Below the pieces are notes generated by a model. It was not told where the DNA came from. It worked only from the letters and a program-made list of their open reading frames with translations, and made no database searches. DNA of 64,000 nt from Acetobacter nitrogenifigens DSM 23921 = NBRC 105050. Lineage in GTDB: Bacteria; Pseudomonadota; Alphaproteobacteria; Acetobacterales; Acetobacteraceae. Every line of letters begins with the position of its first letter. Positions within the stretch are counted from its first letter, which is position 1. The position numbers and the translations under genes are program-made. Location of the stretch: NCBI RefSeq assembly GCF_000429165.1, contig NZ_KE386853.1, positions 137,694 to 201,693 on the forward strand. The letters are read 5' to 3'. Shown here in pieces: positions 45,701-54,852 of the stretch.

Positions 45701-46143
45701 AGGGCCAGAATCAGGATCGGCGCGCCGTTGGGGTTCGCCTTGAAGTAGCTCGGGTTTTGCCTGAGCGACGTTGGAAGATCTGCGTGCGCCGCTTGCAGTG
45801 CGGCCTCGACGTCTCGCGCCGCGCCGTCGATGTCGCGGGAAAGCGCGAACTGCAATGTGATTCTGACCTGATTTTGCGTCGATTGCGACGTCATTTCGGT
45901 CAGGTCGGCGATCTGCCCCAGATGCCGCTCAAGAGGCGCGGCGACACTGCTGGCGACTTCTTCAGGCGAACCGCCCGGCTGACGCGCCTGAACCTGAATA
46001 ACGGGAAAATCGACGTTCGGCAGGTCCGAAACGGGCAGGGCGAGATAGCCGATCACGCCAGCGATGATCAGCGCCACGGTCATCAGCGTCGTAGCGACCG
46101 GCCGTTCGATGAAGATGCGACAGGGACTCATGCCTGGGGACAT
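42790..46143 (-). CDS. mdtC: RND efflux pump, MdtC-like inner-membrane subunit
   Basis: 1117-residue proton-driven drug exporter with 12 membrane helices and two large periplasmic loops. Seen: [26 protein letters not shown] at the start, GVIFPQAGAN-like first loop, FVFLRSVRMTLIPAIVVPTS, the proton-relay helix [21 protein letters not shown] (two Asp), and late helices with FRPIMMTSLAAALGALPLVFG. Residues about 790-865 of the second periplasmic loop carry an unusual Ser/Thr/Gly-rich insertion (SASGGTAGGGTASNT ... TSTSSSSTSTSTAASVSAKN). MdtB and MdtC work as a heterotrimer; the order mdtA-mdtB-mdtC here supports this reading. 78 bp separate it from mdtB. Confidence 0.9.
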   Translation of the reverse strand: MSPGMSPCRIFIERPVATTLMTVALIIAGVIGYLALPVSDLPNVDFPVIQVQARQPGGSPEEVASSVAAPLERHLGQIADLTEMTSQSTQNQVRITLQFALSRDIDGAARDVEAALQAAHADLPTSLRQNPSYFKANPNGAPILILALTSPTRTQAVLYDIASNVLQQHLSQVKGVGEVEIGGSALPAVRVEMNPLALFQYGIGFEDVRAALASANAHSPKGIIDQNGLRFTLDTNDQARDAQAYRDLVVAYRNGRAVRLSDVADVHDGVEDLRNAGFFNRQPAVIGVVFPQAGANVIHTIDQIKTMLPMLQEALPPDVALHIGLDRSLTIRAALADTQMTLVIGVVLVILVTFVFLRSVRMTLIPAIVVPTSIIATFAVMRLLGFSLDNMSLMALTVSTGFVVDDAIVVLENIARHIESGMSPRAAAQQGAEEVAFTVISISVSLIAVFLPILMLGGVAGRLFHELAMTISITIVVSMLLSLSLTPMMASRLLKPHAHGTVPTDASVHAAPRNVSTISRIGRWLGDFSERGVTAMASGYARTLEVALRHTRLVMLSLPLTIVLMGALFVSMPKGFFPTEDTGMLMGHLMGDQSISFSAMKEKIDIAETAAMKEKDVQSIAGFLGGRGSSNQANLFLQLTDKSQRGPVESLIQRIDDRVSNLVGARFFLMEPGGIRMGARQSNAAYQYTLEGDSATELYSITPKLIARLRRHPEILDLSSDIQQGGSAVVTQIDRDTSSRMQITPQLISNTLYDAFGQRAASIIYNRLNQYRVVMEAAPSFWQDPNTIHQMWVSASGGTAGGGTASNTIRVRTSTSSSSTSTSTAASVSAKNFANQIQNSISGGSGTSTGSAVSTSSESMIPLTFITNIYPATTALSVNHDGQSVATTISFNLAKGVALSKAVQIIDSEMVSLHAPSSVHGSFAGNAAQFQKSVNNEPILIAASLAAVYVVLGVLYESYIHPITILSTLPSAGVGALLALQVFGEDFSLIAMIGVILLIGIVKKNAIMLVDFAINAERETGCSPYEAIHTACILRFRPIMMTSLAAALGALPLVFGNGYGSEMRRPLGIAIVGGLLVSQALTLYTTPVIYLTLDRLALRFRRQPRKTPPFHTKPQDA

Positions 46144-46221
46144 TCCGATTGCGCAGACAGAACCAGCTCAAGGCGCACGGTCATGAGCAGGTGGGACGCC
46201 GTGTCGACGTTCATGACCGTC

Positions 46222-49200
46222 TCAGCCTCTGCCCGGATTGGGCGTTGGTTCGTGCGGCGGCGTGATTCCGCCGGACGCGTCACGCTCACGCCAGTTGCGC
46301 CACCGCAGCGCCAGATTATCCAGAGCCAGATAGATGACGGGCGTGGTGAACAGCGTCAGCAACTGCGACAGCGCGAGACCGCCTATGATCGCAAGACCGA
46401 GCGGCCGTCGCAATTCGGAGCCTGTGCCTGTGGAGACAACCATTGGCAGCGCGCCGAGCATGGCGGCGAGCGTCGTCATCAGGATTGGCCGGAACCGCAG
46501 CGTCGCAGCCTGACGGATCGATTGCAGCGGCGGAAGGCCTTCGACGCGTTCGGCTTCCAGAGCGAAGTCGATCATCATGATCGCGTTTTTCTTCACGATG
46601 CCAATCAGCAGCACGATGCCGATAATGCCCATCACGTCGAGACCGGCTCCGGCGAGATCGAGCGTCAGGAGCGCTCCGATCGCGGCGGAGGGCAGCGTCG
46701 AGAGAATGGTGACCGGATGAACGAAGCTTTCGTACAGGATGCCGAGCACGATGTAGACCGCCACCAGTGCGGCCGCGACAAGGAACATCTCGTTGCCGAG
46801 CGATCCCTGGAACGCGGCGGCGGTGCCCTGGAAGGACGTCTGGAAGGACGCGGGCAGGGCGAGTTGATGTTCAACACGCTCGATAGCCGCTGTCGCCTGA
46901 CCCAACGCGTAACCAGGGGCGACGTTGAAGGAGACGGTCGTCGCCGGAAACTGGCCAAAATGGGTGATCAGCAACGGCGCCGTATCGTGTGTGACCTTGG
47001 TGACAGCGGCCAGCGGCACCAGCCCTGACGTGGGGGAGCGGGTCGGGCCAGAGGTGCTTTCTCCCGAATTGCTGGAAATTCCGGGCAGGTAGATTTGATT
47101 CAGTGAGTTCAGATCTTTCTGAAACTTCGGGTCTGCCTCAAGGATCACGCGGTACTGGTTCGATTGCGTGTAGATCGTCGAAATCTGACGTTGCCCAAAG
47201 GAATCGTAGAGCACGTTGTCGACGGTCTGCGGCGTGATCGAGAAGCGTGCGCCGGTCGCGCGGTCGAGCGTGACCCGGGCGACAAGACCTTCCGCCTGCA
47301 GATCGGACGTCACGTCGGAAAGAGAGGGCTCTTTCTGCAGCGCGGCTACCAGCTTGGGCACCCAGGTCTTGAACTGGTCATAGTCCGGGTTTTCAAGCAG
47401 GAACTGGTATTGCGTTGCGGCCACGGTGGTGTCGAGCGACAGATCCTGCACCGGCTGCAGGTAGAGCTTGATGCCTGCGATTGACGCGGTTTCCTGCGAG
47501 AGTCGCGCCGCGATCTCCTGCGCGTTCGCGCTGCGGTCGTCGTGCGGGCGCAGGTTGATCAGGAAACGTCCCTGATTCAACGTCGAGTTCTGGCCATCGA
47601 CGCCGACGAAAGAGGACAGGGAAACGACGTCTTCGTCCTTCAGGATGGCGCGCGCCAGTTCCTGCTGGTGCTCCTTCATAGCATCGAAGGAGGTCGACTG
47701 CGCGGCGACGGAGATGCCCTGGATCACGCCGGTGTCCTGAACAGGGAAGAACCCCTTCGGAATCTCCCACGCCAGAAAGCCCGTGAGCACAAGTGTAAGA
47801 CCGAACACTACGAGAGTCGCCGCCTGATGGGCCAGAACGAAGTCAAGACCACGGTCGTATGTTGCGATCAACCGGTTGGTCGCTATCTCGACGCGAGCGG
47901 ACCAGCGCTGGAAGCGCGTATGCGCTTCCGCTTCGTTGTGCGGGCGTTCGCTGAGCATGCGCGCGCACATCATTGGCACGAGCGTCAGCGACACCACGGC
48001 GGAGAGCACGATGGTGATGGCCAGCGTCAGTGCGAATTCGTGGAACAGGCGACCGACGACGTCGCCCATGAAGAGCAGCGGGATCAGCACCGCGATCAAC
48101 GAGATCGTCAGCGAGATAATGGTGAAGCCGATTTCGCCCGCGCCCTTGAGGGAGGCGGTCATGCGGTCTTCGCCCATCTCGATGTATCGGGCGATGTTCT
48201 CGATCATGACGATGGCGTCGTCGACCACGAAGCCGGTCGCGATGGTCAGTGACATCAGCGAGAGATTGTCGAGCGAGAAGCCCAACAGGTCCATCACCGC
48301 GAAAGTGCCGACGATCGAGAGGGGGACGGACAGGCTTGGGATGATCGTCGCGGGAATGTTGCGCAGGAAGACGAAGATCACCGCCACGACCAGAACCAGC
48401 GCCATGAACAGTTCGAACTCGACGTCGGCGACGGAGGCGCGGATGGTGGTCGTCCGGTCTGTCAGAAGTACGATGTCGATGCCGGGCGGCAGAGACAGCC
48501 GGAGGCGGGGCAGTTCCGCCTTGATGTTGTCGACGACGGAAATGACGTTCGCGCCAGGTTGACGCTGCACGTTGAGCACAAGGCCGGGTGTTGTGTTCGC
48601 CCATGCTGCAAGCTGCGTGTTCTCTGCGCCAATGACGACCGTGGCGACGTCCTTCATCCGGATCGGGCCGTTGTTTTGATACGCGATGACCTGATTCATC
48701 AGCTGGTCGATGCTGGCGATCTGGCCATCGACGCGCAGCGTCGAAGCCCGCTGTGCCCCGTCGAAGGTGCCAGTCGGCGAGTTGACGTTCACGTTGCCGA
48801 TGGTCGTGCGCAGGGTGTCCAGATCGACGCCAAAGGAAGTCAGTTTGGGAATGTTGACCCTGACGCGATAGGCCTTGCGGTTTCCACCCGAGAGCGTGAC
48901 GAGGCCGACGCCGGAAATCTGACTGATTTTCTGCTCAAGACGTGTGTCGACGTAGTTCTCGACCTCCGGCAGGGGAATCGTTTTCGACGTGATCCCCAGC
49001 GTGATGACGGGCGTGTCAGCCGGATTTACCTTCGCATAGATCGGCGGAGCCGGAAGGTCGGTGGGAAGCAGGGAGTTGGCCTGATTGATTCCGGCCTGCA
49101 CTTCCTGTTCGGCTACGTCCATCGACATGGTGAGCCCGAAGCGGAGCGTGATCACCGACGCACCGCCGGATGAGCGCGACGTCATCTGGTCGAGGCCGGG

Positions 49201-49422
49201 CATCTGCCCGAACTGCGTTTCCAGAGGCGCCGTCACTGAGGTCGCCATCACGTCCGGCCCGGCGCCCGGATAGAAGGTCTGCACGGTGATGGTCGGGTAT
49301 TCGACCTGCGGCAGCGCAGACACTGGCAGGAAGTGATAGCCCAGCAACCCCGCCATCAGGATGGCTAGCATCAGCAGCGTCGTCGCGACCGGCCGCTCGA
49401 TGAAGATACGTGAAGGGTTCAC
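46222..49422 (-). CDS. mdtB: RND efflux pump, MdtB-like inner-membrane subunit
   Basis: 1066-residue RND transporter. [25 protein letters not shown] is the standard start; [24 protein letters not shown] and the first periplasmic loop follow. The proton-relay helix [23 protein letters not shown] is present with its two Asp residues, and the late helix [21 protein letters not shown] short serine/proline-rich linker ([19 protein letters not shown]) occurs in the second periplasmic loop at about residue 780. Starts 9 bp after the mdtA stop. Confidence 0.92.
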   Translation of the reverse strand: MNPSRIFIERPVATTLLMLAILMAGLLGYHFLPVSALPQVEYPTITVQTFYPGAGPDVMATSVTAPLETQFGQMPGLDQMTSRSSGGASVITLRFGLTMSMDVAEQEVQAGINQANSLLPTDLPAPPIYAKVNPADTPVITLGITSKTIPLPEVENYVDTRLEQKISQISGVGLVTLSGGNRKAYRVRVNIPKLTSFGVDLDTLRTTIGNVNVNSPTGTFDGAQRASTLRVDGQIASIDQLMNQVIAYQNNGPIRMKDVATVVIGAENTQLAAWANTTPGLVLNVQRQPGANVISVVDNIKAELPRLRLSLPPGIDIVLLTDRTTTIRASVADVEFELFMALVLVVAVIFVFLRNIPATIIPSLSVPLSIVGTFAVMDLLGFSLDNLSLMSLTIATGFVVDDAIVMIENIARYIEMGEDRMTASLKGAGEIGFTIISLTISLIAVLIPLLFMGDVVGRLFHEFALTLAITIVLSAVVSLTLVPMMCARMLSERPHNEAEAHTRFQRWSARVEIATNRLIATYDRGLDFVLAHQAATLVVFGLTLVLTGFLAWEIPKGFFPVQDTGVIQGISVAAQSTSFDAMKEHQQELARAILKDEDVVSLSSFVGVDGQNSTLNQGRFLINLRPHDDRSANAQEIAARLSQETASIAGIKLYLQPVQDLSLDTTVAATQYQFLLENPDYDQFKTWVPKLVAALQKEPSLSDVTSDLQAEGLVARVTLDRATGARFSITPQTVDNVLYDSFGQRQISTIYTQSNQYRVILEADPKFQKDLNSLNQIYLPGISSNSGESTSGPTRSPTSGLVPLAAVTKVTHDTAPLLITHFGQFPATTVSFNVAPGYALGQATAAIERVEHQLALPASFQTSFQGTAAAFQGSLGNEMFLVAAALVAVYIVLGILYESFVHPVTILSTLPSAAIGALLTLDLAGAGLDVMGIIGIVLLIGIVKKNAIMMIDFALEAERVEGLPPLQSIRQAATLRFRPILMTTLAAMLGALPMVVSTGTGSELRRPLGLAIIGGLALSQLLTLFTTPVIYLALDNLALRWRNWRERDASGGITPPHEPTPNPGRG

Positions 49423-49431
49423 GGGCGACCG

Positions 49432-50685
49432 TCAGTTAGAGTGGTGTCTGTGGTGGGTCGTGGCGGGCGCGTTGTCGTTCGCCCCGGATGGATGATCCGC
49501 GGGAATGGTCACTTTCGCGCCTGACCGCAGGTGATCGGTGCCGTCCGTCACAACCCTGTCTCCGGCGTTCAGTCCGGAGGCGACGACAGTGCGCGAGCCG
49601 TCGGAAATGCCTGGCTTGACGTTTCTGACCTCAACTGTGTCATCGGCTTTCACGACATAGACGAACTGCCCGTTCGGACCGGTCTGCAGGGCGTTGGTCG
49701 GGACGATGATTGCGTCCTGAAGCGTGTTGACCAGCAGGCGAGCGTTCACGAACTGATTGGGGAACAGGTGTTCGTCGTCGTTCGTGAAGATGGCGCGCAG
49801 ACGCACTGTGCCTGTGGATGTGTCGATTTCGCTGTCCAGCGCGCTGACCGTGCCGGACGCGATTTTCTCGGTGTTCGAGCTGTTCCAGGCGTCGACAGGC
49901 AGCGATCCGATTGCGTGCAGGCGATCCATGACCTGCGGCAACTGGTCCTGTGGCAGCGTGAAGATCACGGAAATCGGCTGCATCTGTGTGAGCACGACCA
50001 GGCCGCCGGATTGTCCTGCGGTGACATAGTTGCCTTTGTCGACCACGCGAATGCCGACGCGACCGTCAACGGGCGCGATGATGTGGCAATAGACGAGTTG
50101 CAGTTTCTCGTTATCAACCAGAGCCTGATCCGTCTTTACGGTGCCTTCGTACTGTTCGACCGTGAATTCCTGGTCCCGCGCGGTCATCGCCGCGACGCTG
50201 TCCTGCTTGATCAGCTTCTGATAGCGGGCGTTGTCCACGCGCGCCTTGTCGAGCAGCGCCTGATCCTGAGCGAGCTGCCCTTCGTACTGCGCGAGCAGAA
50301 CTTCATACGGGCGGGTGTCGATCACTTCGAGAAGGTCGCCTTTTTTGACGTGCTGTCCCTCGGTGAATTTGACGTCCATCAGATAGCCGTCGACGCGCGG
50401 CATCACGGTGACGTTGGTGATGGGCACCACGGTCCCCAGTTCCGTGAGGACCACAGGCATGGATCCGGTCGTGACCGTCTCCACAGCCACCGGCTGCGAT
50501 TCATCAGAGGCTGCGCCGGGTGGCCCGCCGCCTGAACGACCGTTCTTGTGGCGCAGAAGAGCGAATGCGACCACCGCGACAAGTGCGACCCCGATGAGAA
50601 CGCCTATCCATCGCCGACGTCGGCGAGGGGCTGTCGCTGCGGGTGAGGTGGAAGTTGGGCGGCCGCCCGAAATGTGTTGATCCAT
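49432..50685 (-). CDS. mdtA: RND efflux periplasmic adaptor, MdtA-like
   Basis: Membrane fusion protein linking the pump to the outer-membrane channel. 417 residues: a basic N-terminal stretch, one membrane anchor (RRRRRWIGVLIGVALVAVVAFALL), then GSMPVVLTELGTVVPITNVTVMPRVDGYLMDVKFTEGQHVKKGDLLEVIDTRPYE (lipoyl-like half), a coiled-coil hairpin (LAQYEGQLAQDQALLDKARVDNARYQKLIKQD), and the beta-barrel part with DGRVGIRVVDKGNYVTAGQSGGLVVL. Its C-terminus is His/Asn-rich. First gene of the efflux operon; no strong ribosome binding site and no regulator gene is adjacent. Confidence 0.92.
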   Translation of the reverse strand: MDQHISGGRPTSTSPAATAPRRRRRWIGVLIGVALVAVVAFALLRHKNGRSGGGPPGAASDESQPVAVETVTTGSMPVVLTELGTVVPITNVTVMPRVDGYLMDVKFTEGQHVKKGDLLEVIDTRPYEVLLAQYEGQLAQDQALLDKARVDNARYQKLIKQDSVAAMTARDQEFTVEQYEGTVKTDQALVDNEKLQLVYCHIIAPVDGRVGIRVVDKGNYVTAGQSGGLVVLTQMQPISVIFTLPQDQLPQVMDRLHAIGSLPVDAWNSSNTEKIASGTVSALDSEIDTSTGTVRLRAIFTNDDEHLFPNQFVNARLLVNTLQDAIIVPTNALQTGPNGQFVYVVKADDTVEVRNVKPGISDGSRTVVASGLNAGDRVVTDGTDHLRSGAKVTIPADHPSGANDNAPATTHHRHHSN

Positions 50686-51319
50686 GTATTATGCCGTTTT
50701 CCGTCCACCAAAATCTGCCATGCGACGCCCCAGAACCGGATGCTCCCTCGGTGTCCGCAGGAGATCGGTGACCACACGCCCTCCCGCAGGTGGGGCGTCG
50801 GGGGCATGTGCATTTCGGTGTTCGTAATAGCAGTAAATCGGGGCGTCCGCATCGTCGCCGCTGGCGCGCTTCCGACGCATGAGAATACGCGGTCGGAACA
50901 ATTGGATCGCAGGGAGAGTGTTTTTAATTATTTGATATTAAAGTGTTTTTTTTTCAGGTTTGCGGGTCGGTTTCTAAAATTGGCCTAATTTAATGAAATA
51001 ATGTTTATATTTCGAAACGGCACGATGGGTAACGCAGATGTTCGGCATGTCGTGAACGGCGCTTCGCCAGAAACATCAGGGCTAATTTTCCCACTCAGGA
51101 ATATGTTTGGGGCAAAGAATCTGCAAGACATCTTTTGTCATGATTTCGTGTCCACCATCGATCGGAGCGAGGGTGACGACCTGCGTCAGCGTCAATACGT
51201 CGTCCGCGCCTGAACGACCTGAGGGCGGGTTGCTATTTTTCAGTTGCAAAGAGGGCGGAAAACGCCGGAAAAGATGCGGTCCGGTCCATGATGTGACCTC
51301 TTTTTCGTCAGGTGTTCCT
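50686..51319. other. Intergenic region upstream of mdtA and the ankyrin-like gene
   Basis: 634 bp between divergent mdtA and the ankyrin-like gene. About 50920-51010 is AT-rich (runs of T and A) and probably holds promoters. Frames at 51001-51213 (plus, 70 codons) and 51082-51342 (minus, 86 codons) were examined; the minus frame has a protein-like tail (LTQVVTLAPIDGG) but overlaps the start of the next gene and has no family, so neither is called. Confidence 0.4.
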
Positions 51320-51982
51320 ATGCGTGTTTTGAGCGGCGTCAACCAGAGCGAAGCGCCTAGCAGGCAGCGCTCTTCGGCGCGCGTTTTTGGAGCGCTTTTG
51401 ATCGTTGGTCTCGGCGCCCTCGTGGCGCCTTTGCACAGCGCTCATGCGCAGGACGCAGATCAGGCTGAGGCTGAAGCTGATGCTGAAGACGCGGCCAAGC
51501 GTGCGGAGTCCAAGCGGGCAGCCAAGATGGCGGCGCCGCCCGCGGCCCTGCCGGGCGCTGAATCGAACGAAGGCGAAGCCGGGCATTCGAATATGGATAT
51601 CGAGCCGACTGCCGCTCTCTTTGAGTCCATCGATCGTGGCAGCCTCAGCGCCGCCAAGGAGGCGTTGGGGCGCGGCGCCGACATGAACGGAAAGAACGTG
51701 TTGGGTCAGACCCCGCTCGATATGGCGATTGATCTGAACCGCAACGACATCATGTTTTTCCTGCTGTCCATGCGGGGGCTTGATACGTCTCAGCCGACTA
51801 CGACGACGACCGTCGATAGCAGCTCGGTCAAAATTGCTGGTGGTTCCGGCAGTCTGACAATCGGCGGCAAGGCGTCGCGCGGAAATAAAGCCGGGGCGAT
51901 GGCGGTGGCGGACCGACGCTATGACGCATCCGGTGGCGCAGCTCGTCCTGCTGAGGGCTTTCTCGGATTCGGCGGAAGCTGA
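51320..51982 (+). CDS. Secreted ankyrin-like protein
   Basis: 220 residues with a signal peptide (RVFGALLIVGLGALVAPLHSAHAQ, cleavage after AHA), a highly charged Ala/Glu/Lys segment (AEAEADAEDAAKRAESKRAAK), then one to two ankyrin-like repeats: ALFESIDRGSLSAAKEALGRGADMNGKNVLGQTPLDMAIDLNRNDIMFFLLS. The end is Gly/Ser/Thr-rich (SSSVKIAGGSGSLTIGG) and likely disordered. Probably periplasmic; ankyrin repeats suggest protein binding. The ATG at 51320 follows TCAGGTGTTCCT. It stands alone between the efflux operon and ccrM. Confidence 0.75.
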   Translation: MRVLSGVNQSEAPSRQRSSARVFGALLIVGLGALVAPLHSAHAQDADQAEAEADAEDAAKRAESKRAAKMAAPPAALPGAESNEGEAGHSNMDIEPTAALFESIDRGSLSAAKEALGRGADMNGKNVLGQTPLDMAIDLNRNDIMFFLLSMRGLDTSQPTTTTTVDSSSVKIAGGSGSLTIGGKASRGNKAGAMAVADRRYDASGGAARPAEGFLGFGGS

Positions 51983-52102
51983 TCAGCCCTGCCTCCGAGA
52001 AGGAGTGAAGAGCCAGGCGGCCGGTTCTAAGCCGTATTTTTGTATTGTGGGGCTTCGGGAGGCGCCCGACGGTTGTTGAAACGAACCATCGGGTGGCTGT
52101 GT

Positions 52103-53281
52103 TCAGCCTGCAATCGCTGAACGCTCGTTCGGCAGGTCACTGATGTCGGTCATTTCCTGACCTTCAGGCTGTGCTGCAGCCACGTTCTCTGTCGACTCCT
52201 GCGCTTGGCTCTCGGCGCGAAGGGCGTCGAGCGGGACAAGCTCGCCGTCCCGGTCAACGTGCCAGAACGTCCAGCCATTGCACGACGGCGCGTTGGTCAG
52301 CATCGCGCCGAGTTTGTGGATCGAGCCGCGCTTTGCGCCGCAGATCAGTGTGCCGTCGGGCGATACCGTTGCGAACAGGCGGCGGCTCTTGTCGCAGACG
52401 ATGGAGCCGGGGGCGATGAAGTTCCTTTCGACGAGGCTACCGAACGGGACGCGTGGGGCTTCGCGCTTCATTGGCGTCGTCGCCACAGCGTCGTGCGGCA
52501 GAGGGGTCTCACGTCGGACGCGCCCGATTGCGGCTTCCGCGTAATCAGGATGACGTTCGATGCCGATGAAACGGCGTCTCAGGCGTTTCGCCATCGCCGC
52601 GGTGGTGCCTGTTCCGGCGAAAGGGTCCAGCACGACGTCATCGGCTGCGGTCGAAGACACCAGAACGCGGTGCAGCAGGCTTTCCGGCTTTTGGGTCGGA
52701 TGCAGCTTCAGGCCGTGCCCGTTGCGCAGGCGCTCGCCGCCGGTGCAGAGGGGCAGGTACCAATCGGACCGCATCTGCACGTCGTCGTTCAGGGCCTTCA
52801 TTGCCTGATAGTTGAAGCGGTAGCGGCTGTCCTGTCCGCGCGCAGCCCATATCATCGTCTCGTGCGCGTTGGTGAAGCGGCGTCCCCGAAAGTTCGGCAT
52901 CGGGTTCGATTTTCTCCAAACGATATCGTTGAGAATCCAGAATCCGAGATCCTGCAGGATCGCGCCGATGCGGAAGATGTTGTGATAGGATCCGATGACC
53001 CAGATCGTGCCGTCCTTGCGGAGAAGGCGGCGGGCCTCGCTCAGCCAGTCGCGTGTGAAGCGGTCATAGGCGGCAAGGTCCGAGAATTTGTCCCAGTCGT
53101 CGTCCACGCCGTCGACGACCGTGTCGTCCGGGCGGCGCAGTTCTCCGCGAAGCTGCAGATTATACGGGGGGTCGGCGAAAATGCAGTCAACGCTGCCGCT
53201 CGGCAGCATGCGCATGACTTCCACGCATTCGCCCCGAAGAATTTGATCCAGAGGCAGTTCCATAGCTGTAGCGCCGCTCAT
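52103..53281 (-). CDS. ccrM: Cell cycle regulated adenine DNA methyltransferase (GANTC)
   Basis: Methylates adenine in GANTC, marking the state of replication in alphaproteobacteria and changing the activity of cell cycle promoters. 392 residues. Beta-class order: motif [10 protein letters not shown] at residues 37-44 near the N-terminus, then motif [14 protein letters not shown] at residues 219-231. The target-recognition region lies between them. The C-terminal extension with [40 protein letters not shown] is the CcrM-type DNA-binding domain. The ATG overlaps the rnhB stop (ATGA), so the two are coupled. The promoter region upstream of rnhB is loaded with GANTC sites. Confidence 0.95.
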   Translation of the reverse strand: MSGATAMELPLDQILRGECVEVMRMLPSGSVDCIFADPPYNLQLRGELRRPDDTVVDGVDDDWDKFSDLAAYDRFTRDWLSEARRLLRKDGTIWVIGSYHNIFRIGAILQDLGFWILNDIVWRKSNPMPNFRGRRFTNAHETMIWAARGQDSRYRFNYQAMKALNDDVQMRSDWYLPLCTGGERLRNGHGLKLHPTQKPESLLHRVLVSSTAADDVVLDPFAGTGTTAAMAKRLRRRFIGIERHPDYAEAAIGRVRRETPLPHDAVATTPMKREAPRVPFGSLVERNFIAPGSIVCDKSRRLFATVSPDGTLICGAKRGSIHKLGAMLTNAPSCNGWTFWHVDRDGELVPLDALRAESQAQESTENVAAAQPEGQEMTDISDLPNERSAIAG

Positions 53282-53952
53282 CGGGCCTCTCCTTCGGCGA
53301 ACGCCGCGTGATGTGTCTGTCCATTGCGGCTTGCCGCCGCGCCAAATAGTTCGAGTTGTCGTCTTACTGTGCCGAAACTGCGCCGGTGATGCGGCGTGCA
53401 GCCATGCGCGCCGATGGCGGCGCGGTGCTCTGCGGTGCCGTATCCCGCGTTGCGCGCCCAGCCATATCCGGGCCAGCGATCATCAAGGCGCGCCATGATG
53501 CGGTCGCGCGTGACCTTCGCGACGATGGAGGCTGCGGCGATCGAGAGGGACACGCGGTCTCCTCCAACGATCGTGCGGGCTGGCACGCCAAGATCGGGAA
53601 GGCGGTTGCCGTCGACCAGCGCCATGTCGGGCGGGGAGGGAAGGCGCTCAACTGCGCGCTTCATGGCGAGTTGCGCCGCACGCAGGATGTTGAGCGTCCC
53701 GATTTCGCCGACTGACGCCGCGCCCACTCCGATCTCGACGCCGGGAGCCTCATGGATGCGGTGCGCAAGATGCTCGCGTTTGCGGGCGTCGAGGGCTTTT
53801 GAATCGTCGATGGCGTCCAGAAGGTCCTCGGGTACGCCGGATGCGAACACCACAGCAGCTGCGACAACCGGGCCAGCGAGGGGGCCGCACCCCACTTCGT
53901 CAATACCGGCCACACGTCCCCGATGCTCCGATTCGTACGCGAAATCCGGCAT
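53278..53952 (-). CDS. rnhB: Ribonuclease HII
   Basis: Removes RNA from RNA/DNA hybrids and single ribonucleotides from DNA. 224 residues. Catalytic acids: Asp18 and Glu19 in [20 protein letters not shown], Asp in [11 protein letters not shown], and the last Asp in [12 protein letters not shown]. The RNase HII tail [33 protein letters not shown] is complete. ATG 53952 follows AAGGAAGGATCCTC. Its coupling with ccrM is a common alphaproteobacterial arrangement. Confidence 0.96.
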   Translation of the reverse strand: MPDFAYESEHRGRVAGIDEVGCGPLAGPVVAAAVVFASGVPEDLLDAIDDSKALDARKREHLAHRIHEAPGVEIGVGAASVGEIGTLNILRAAQLAMKRAVERLPSPPDMALVDGNRLPDLGVPARTIVGGDRVSLSIAAASIVAKVTRDRIMARLDDRWPGYGWARNAGYGTAEHRAAIGAHGCTPHHRRSFGTVRRQLELFGAAASRNGQTHHAAFAEGEAR

Positions 53953-53976
53953 GAGGATCCTTCCTTGAAAATCGAC

Positions 53977-54177
53977 GACTCGGTTATTTTTACCGAGTCG
54001 TTCGAATCATGACTCGGATGAAAGGAAAACCATTTTTATGGGGGGGCGCGCAAGAGTCGGTGCGAGAAAAATCTCGAATCGGGTTTCGGCGGAAGTTGCA
54101 CGCCGCGGAAACGGCCGGTTTTGGAGTCGGTCTCGGCGGACGATTCGCTGAAGTCAAAAGGGGGAGGGCTGGGATTC
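53977..54177. promoter_or_regulatory. Cluster of nine GANTC sites upstream of rnhB-ccrM
   Basis: GANTC sites begin at 53977, 53995, 54004, 54011, 54054, 54076, 54124, 54142 and 54173, nine in 201 bp where chance predicts about one. Two of the sites are inside a perfect 9-bp inverted repeat, CGACTCGGT (53976-53984) and ACCGAGTCG (53992-54000), directly before rnhB. CcrM methylates this motif, so its own promoter is probably a target. Confidence 0.85.
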
Positions 54178-54203
54178 GCGCGCTCGAAGAGCGTCGGGTG
54201 AGG

Positions 54204-54239
54204 AAAGAAAAAAGGCGCCGGACGTTTCCGTCCGGCGCC
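54204..54239 (-). terminator. Intrinsic terminator of the CsbD-like gene
   Basis: GGCGCCGGACG (54214-54224), TTTC loop, CGTCCGGCGCC (54229-54239), perfect 11 bp; on the minus strand it is followed by TTTTTTCTTT. It lies 9 bp after the stop codon. Confidence 0.92.
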
Positions 54240-54248
54240 CTTTCAGGA

Positions 54249-54557
54249 TCAGGCTTTCTTTTTGCCCCGTGGCAGAAGTATCCAGCCCAGAAGCAGGCCT
54301 GAGACCCAGGCGACGCCGATCGAGAGCAAAGGCTTGTCACGGACAAAGGTCACCGCCTTTTCGACGGCGCTTTCTCCGCCGTCGTAAAGATCGGCGAATT
54401 CTTCACGCGCCAGGCCTGCGAGCTGATCGACCTTGCCTTCGGCCTGTAGTCCAATGTCGCCAGTCAAGCCGCCAACAGCGTCTTTGACGTGCCCTTTGGC
54501 GTTATCGATCTTGCCATGAAGCTTCTCGACTTTGGTGTTGATCTTGTCGTCGGCCAT
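54249..54557 (-). CDS. CsbD-like protein with C-terminal membrane anchor
   Basis: 102 residues. The N-terminal half (KVEKLHGKIDNAKGHVKDAVGGLTGDIGLQAEGKVDQLAG) is a CsbD-type stress domain. The C-terminal half (AVEKAVTFVRDKPLLSIGVAWVSGLLLGWILLPRGKKK) has one membrane helix with a basic end, as in YqjD/ElaB (DUF883) ribosome-anchoring proteins. Together it reads as a CsbD domain joined to a DUF883-like anchor. CsbD proteins are induced by stress but have no defined function. The ATG follows GAGAGAGGACGAACTG. Divergent from the MFS gene. Confidence 0.82.
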   Translation of the reverse strand: MADDKINTKVEKLHGKIDNAKGHVKDAVGGLTGDIGLQAEGKVDQLAGLAREEFADLYDGGESAVEKAVTFVRDKPLLSIGVAWVSGLLLGWILLPRGKKKA

Positions 54558-54852
54558 CAGTTCGTCCTCTCTCTGTCTGCTGGTCCCAGGCTTACGGGCG
54601 TGGGGCGGCCCCTAATCGTACACATTCCGGCCCGGCGGTGCGATAAATTGGCGTAAGGATTTCTTTTCGGAGCGCCAGATCCGCCCCGCCGTAACGTCAA
54701 CGCGCTCGTTCGCCGGCCGTTGCGCCTGTCTGTCGCTACAAATTTGGAATGCGCCAAAGCAGCCGGTCGCCGGAATCAACGTATCCGTGATCGGAAACGG
54801 GCACAGTAATGTGGGCGTGTGGTTGCATCGCGAACGGAAAAGCAGTTTTTCG

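Noticed and set aside
44749..47028. 759-codon plus-strand frame across mdtC and mdtB
   Set aside because: It crosses two well-conserved genes on the other strand and reads as an antisense frame rich in His, Arg and Asp.
51082..51342. 86-codon minus-strand frame upstream of the ankyrin-like gene
   Set aside because: It overlaps the start of a better supported gene, has no family and no good ribosome binding site; only its C-terminus looks natural.
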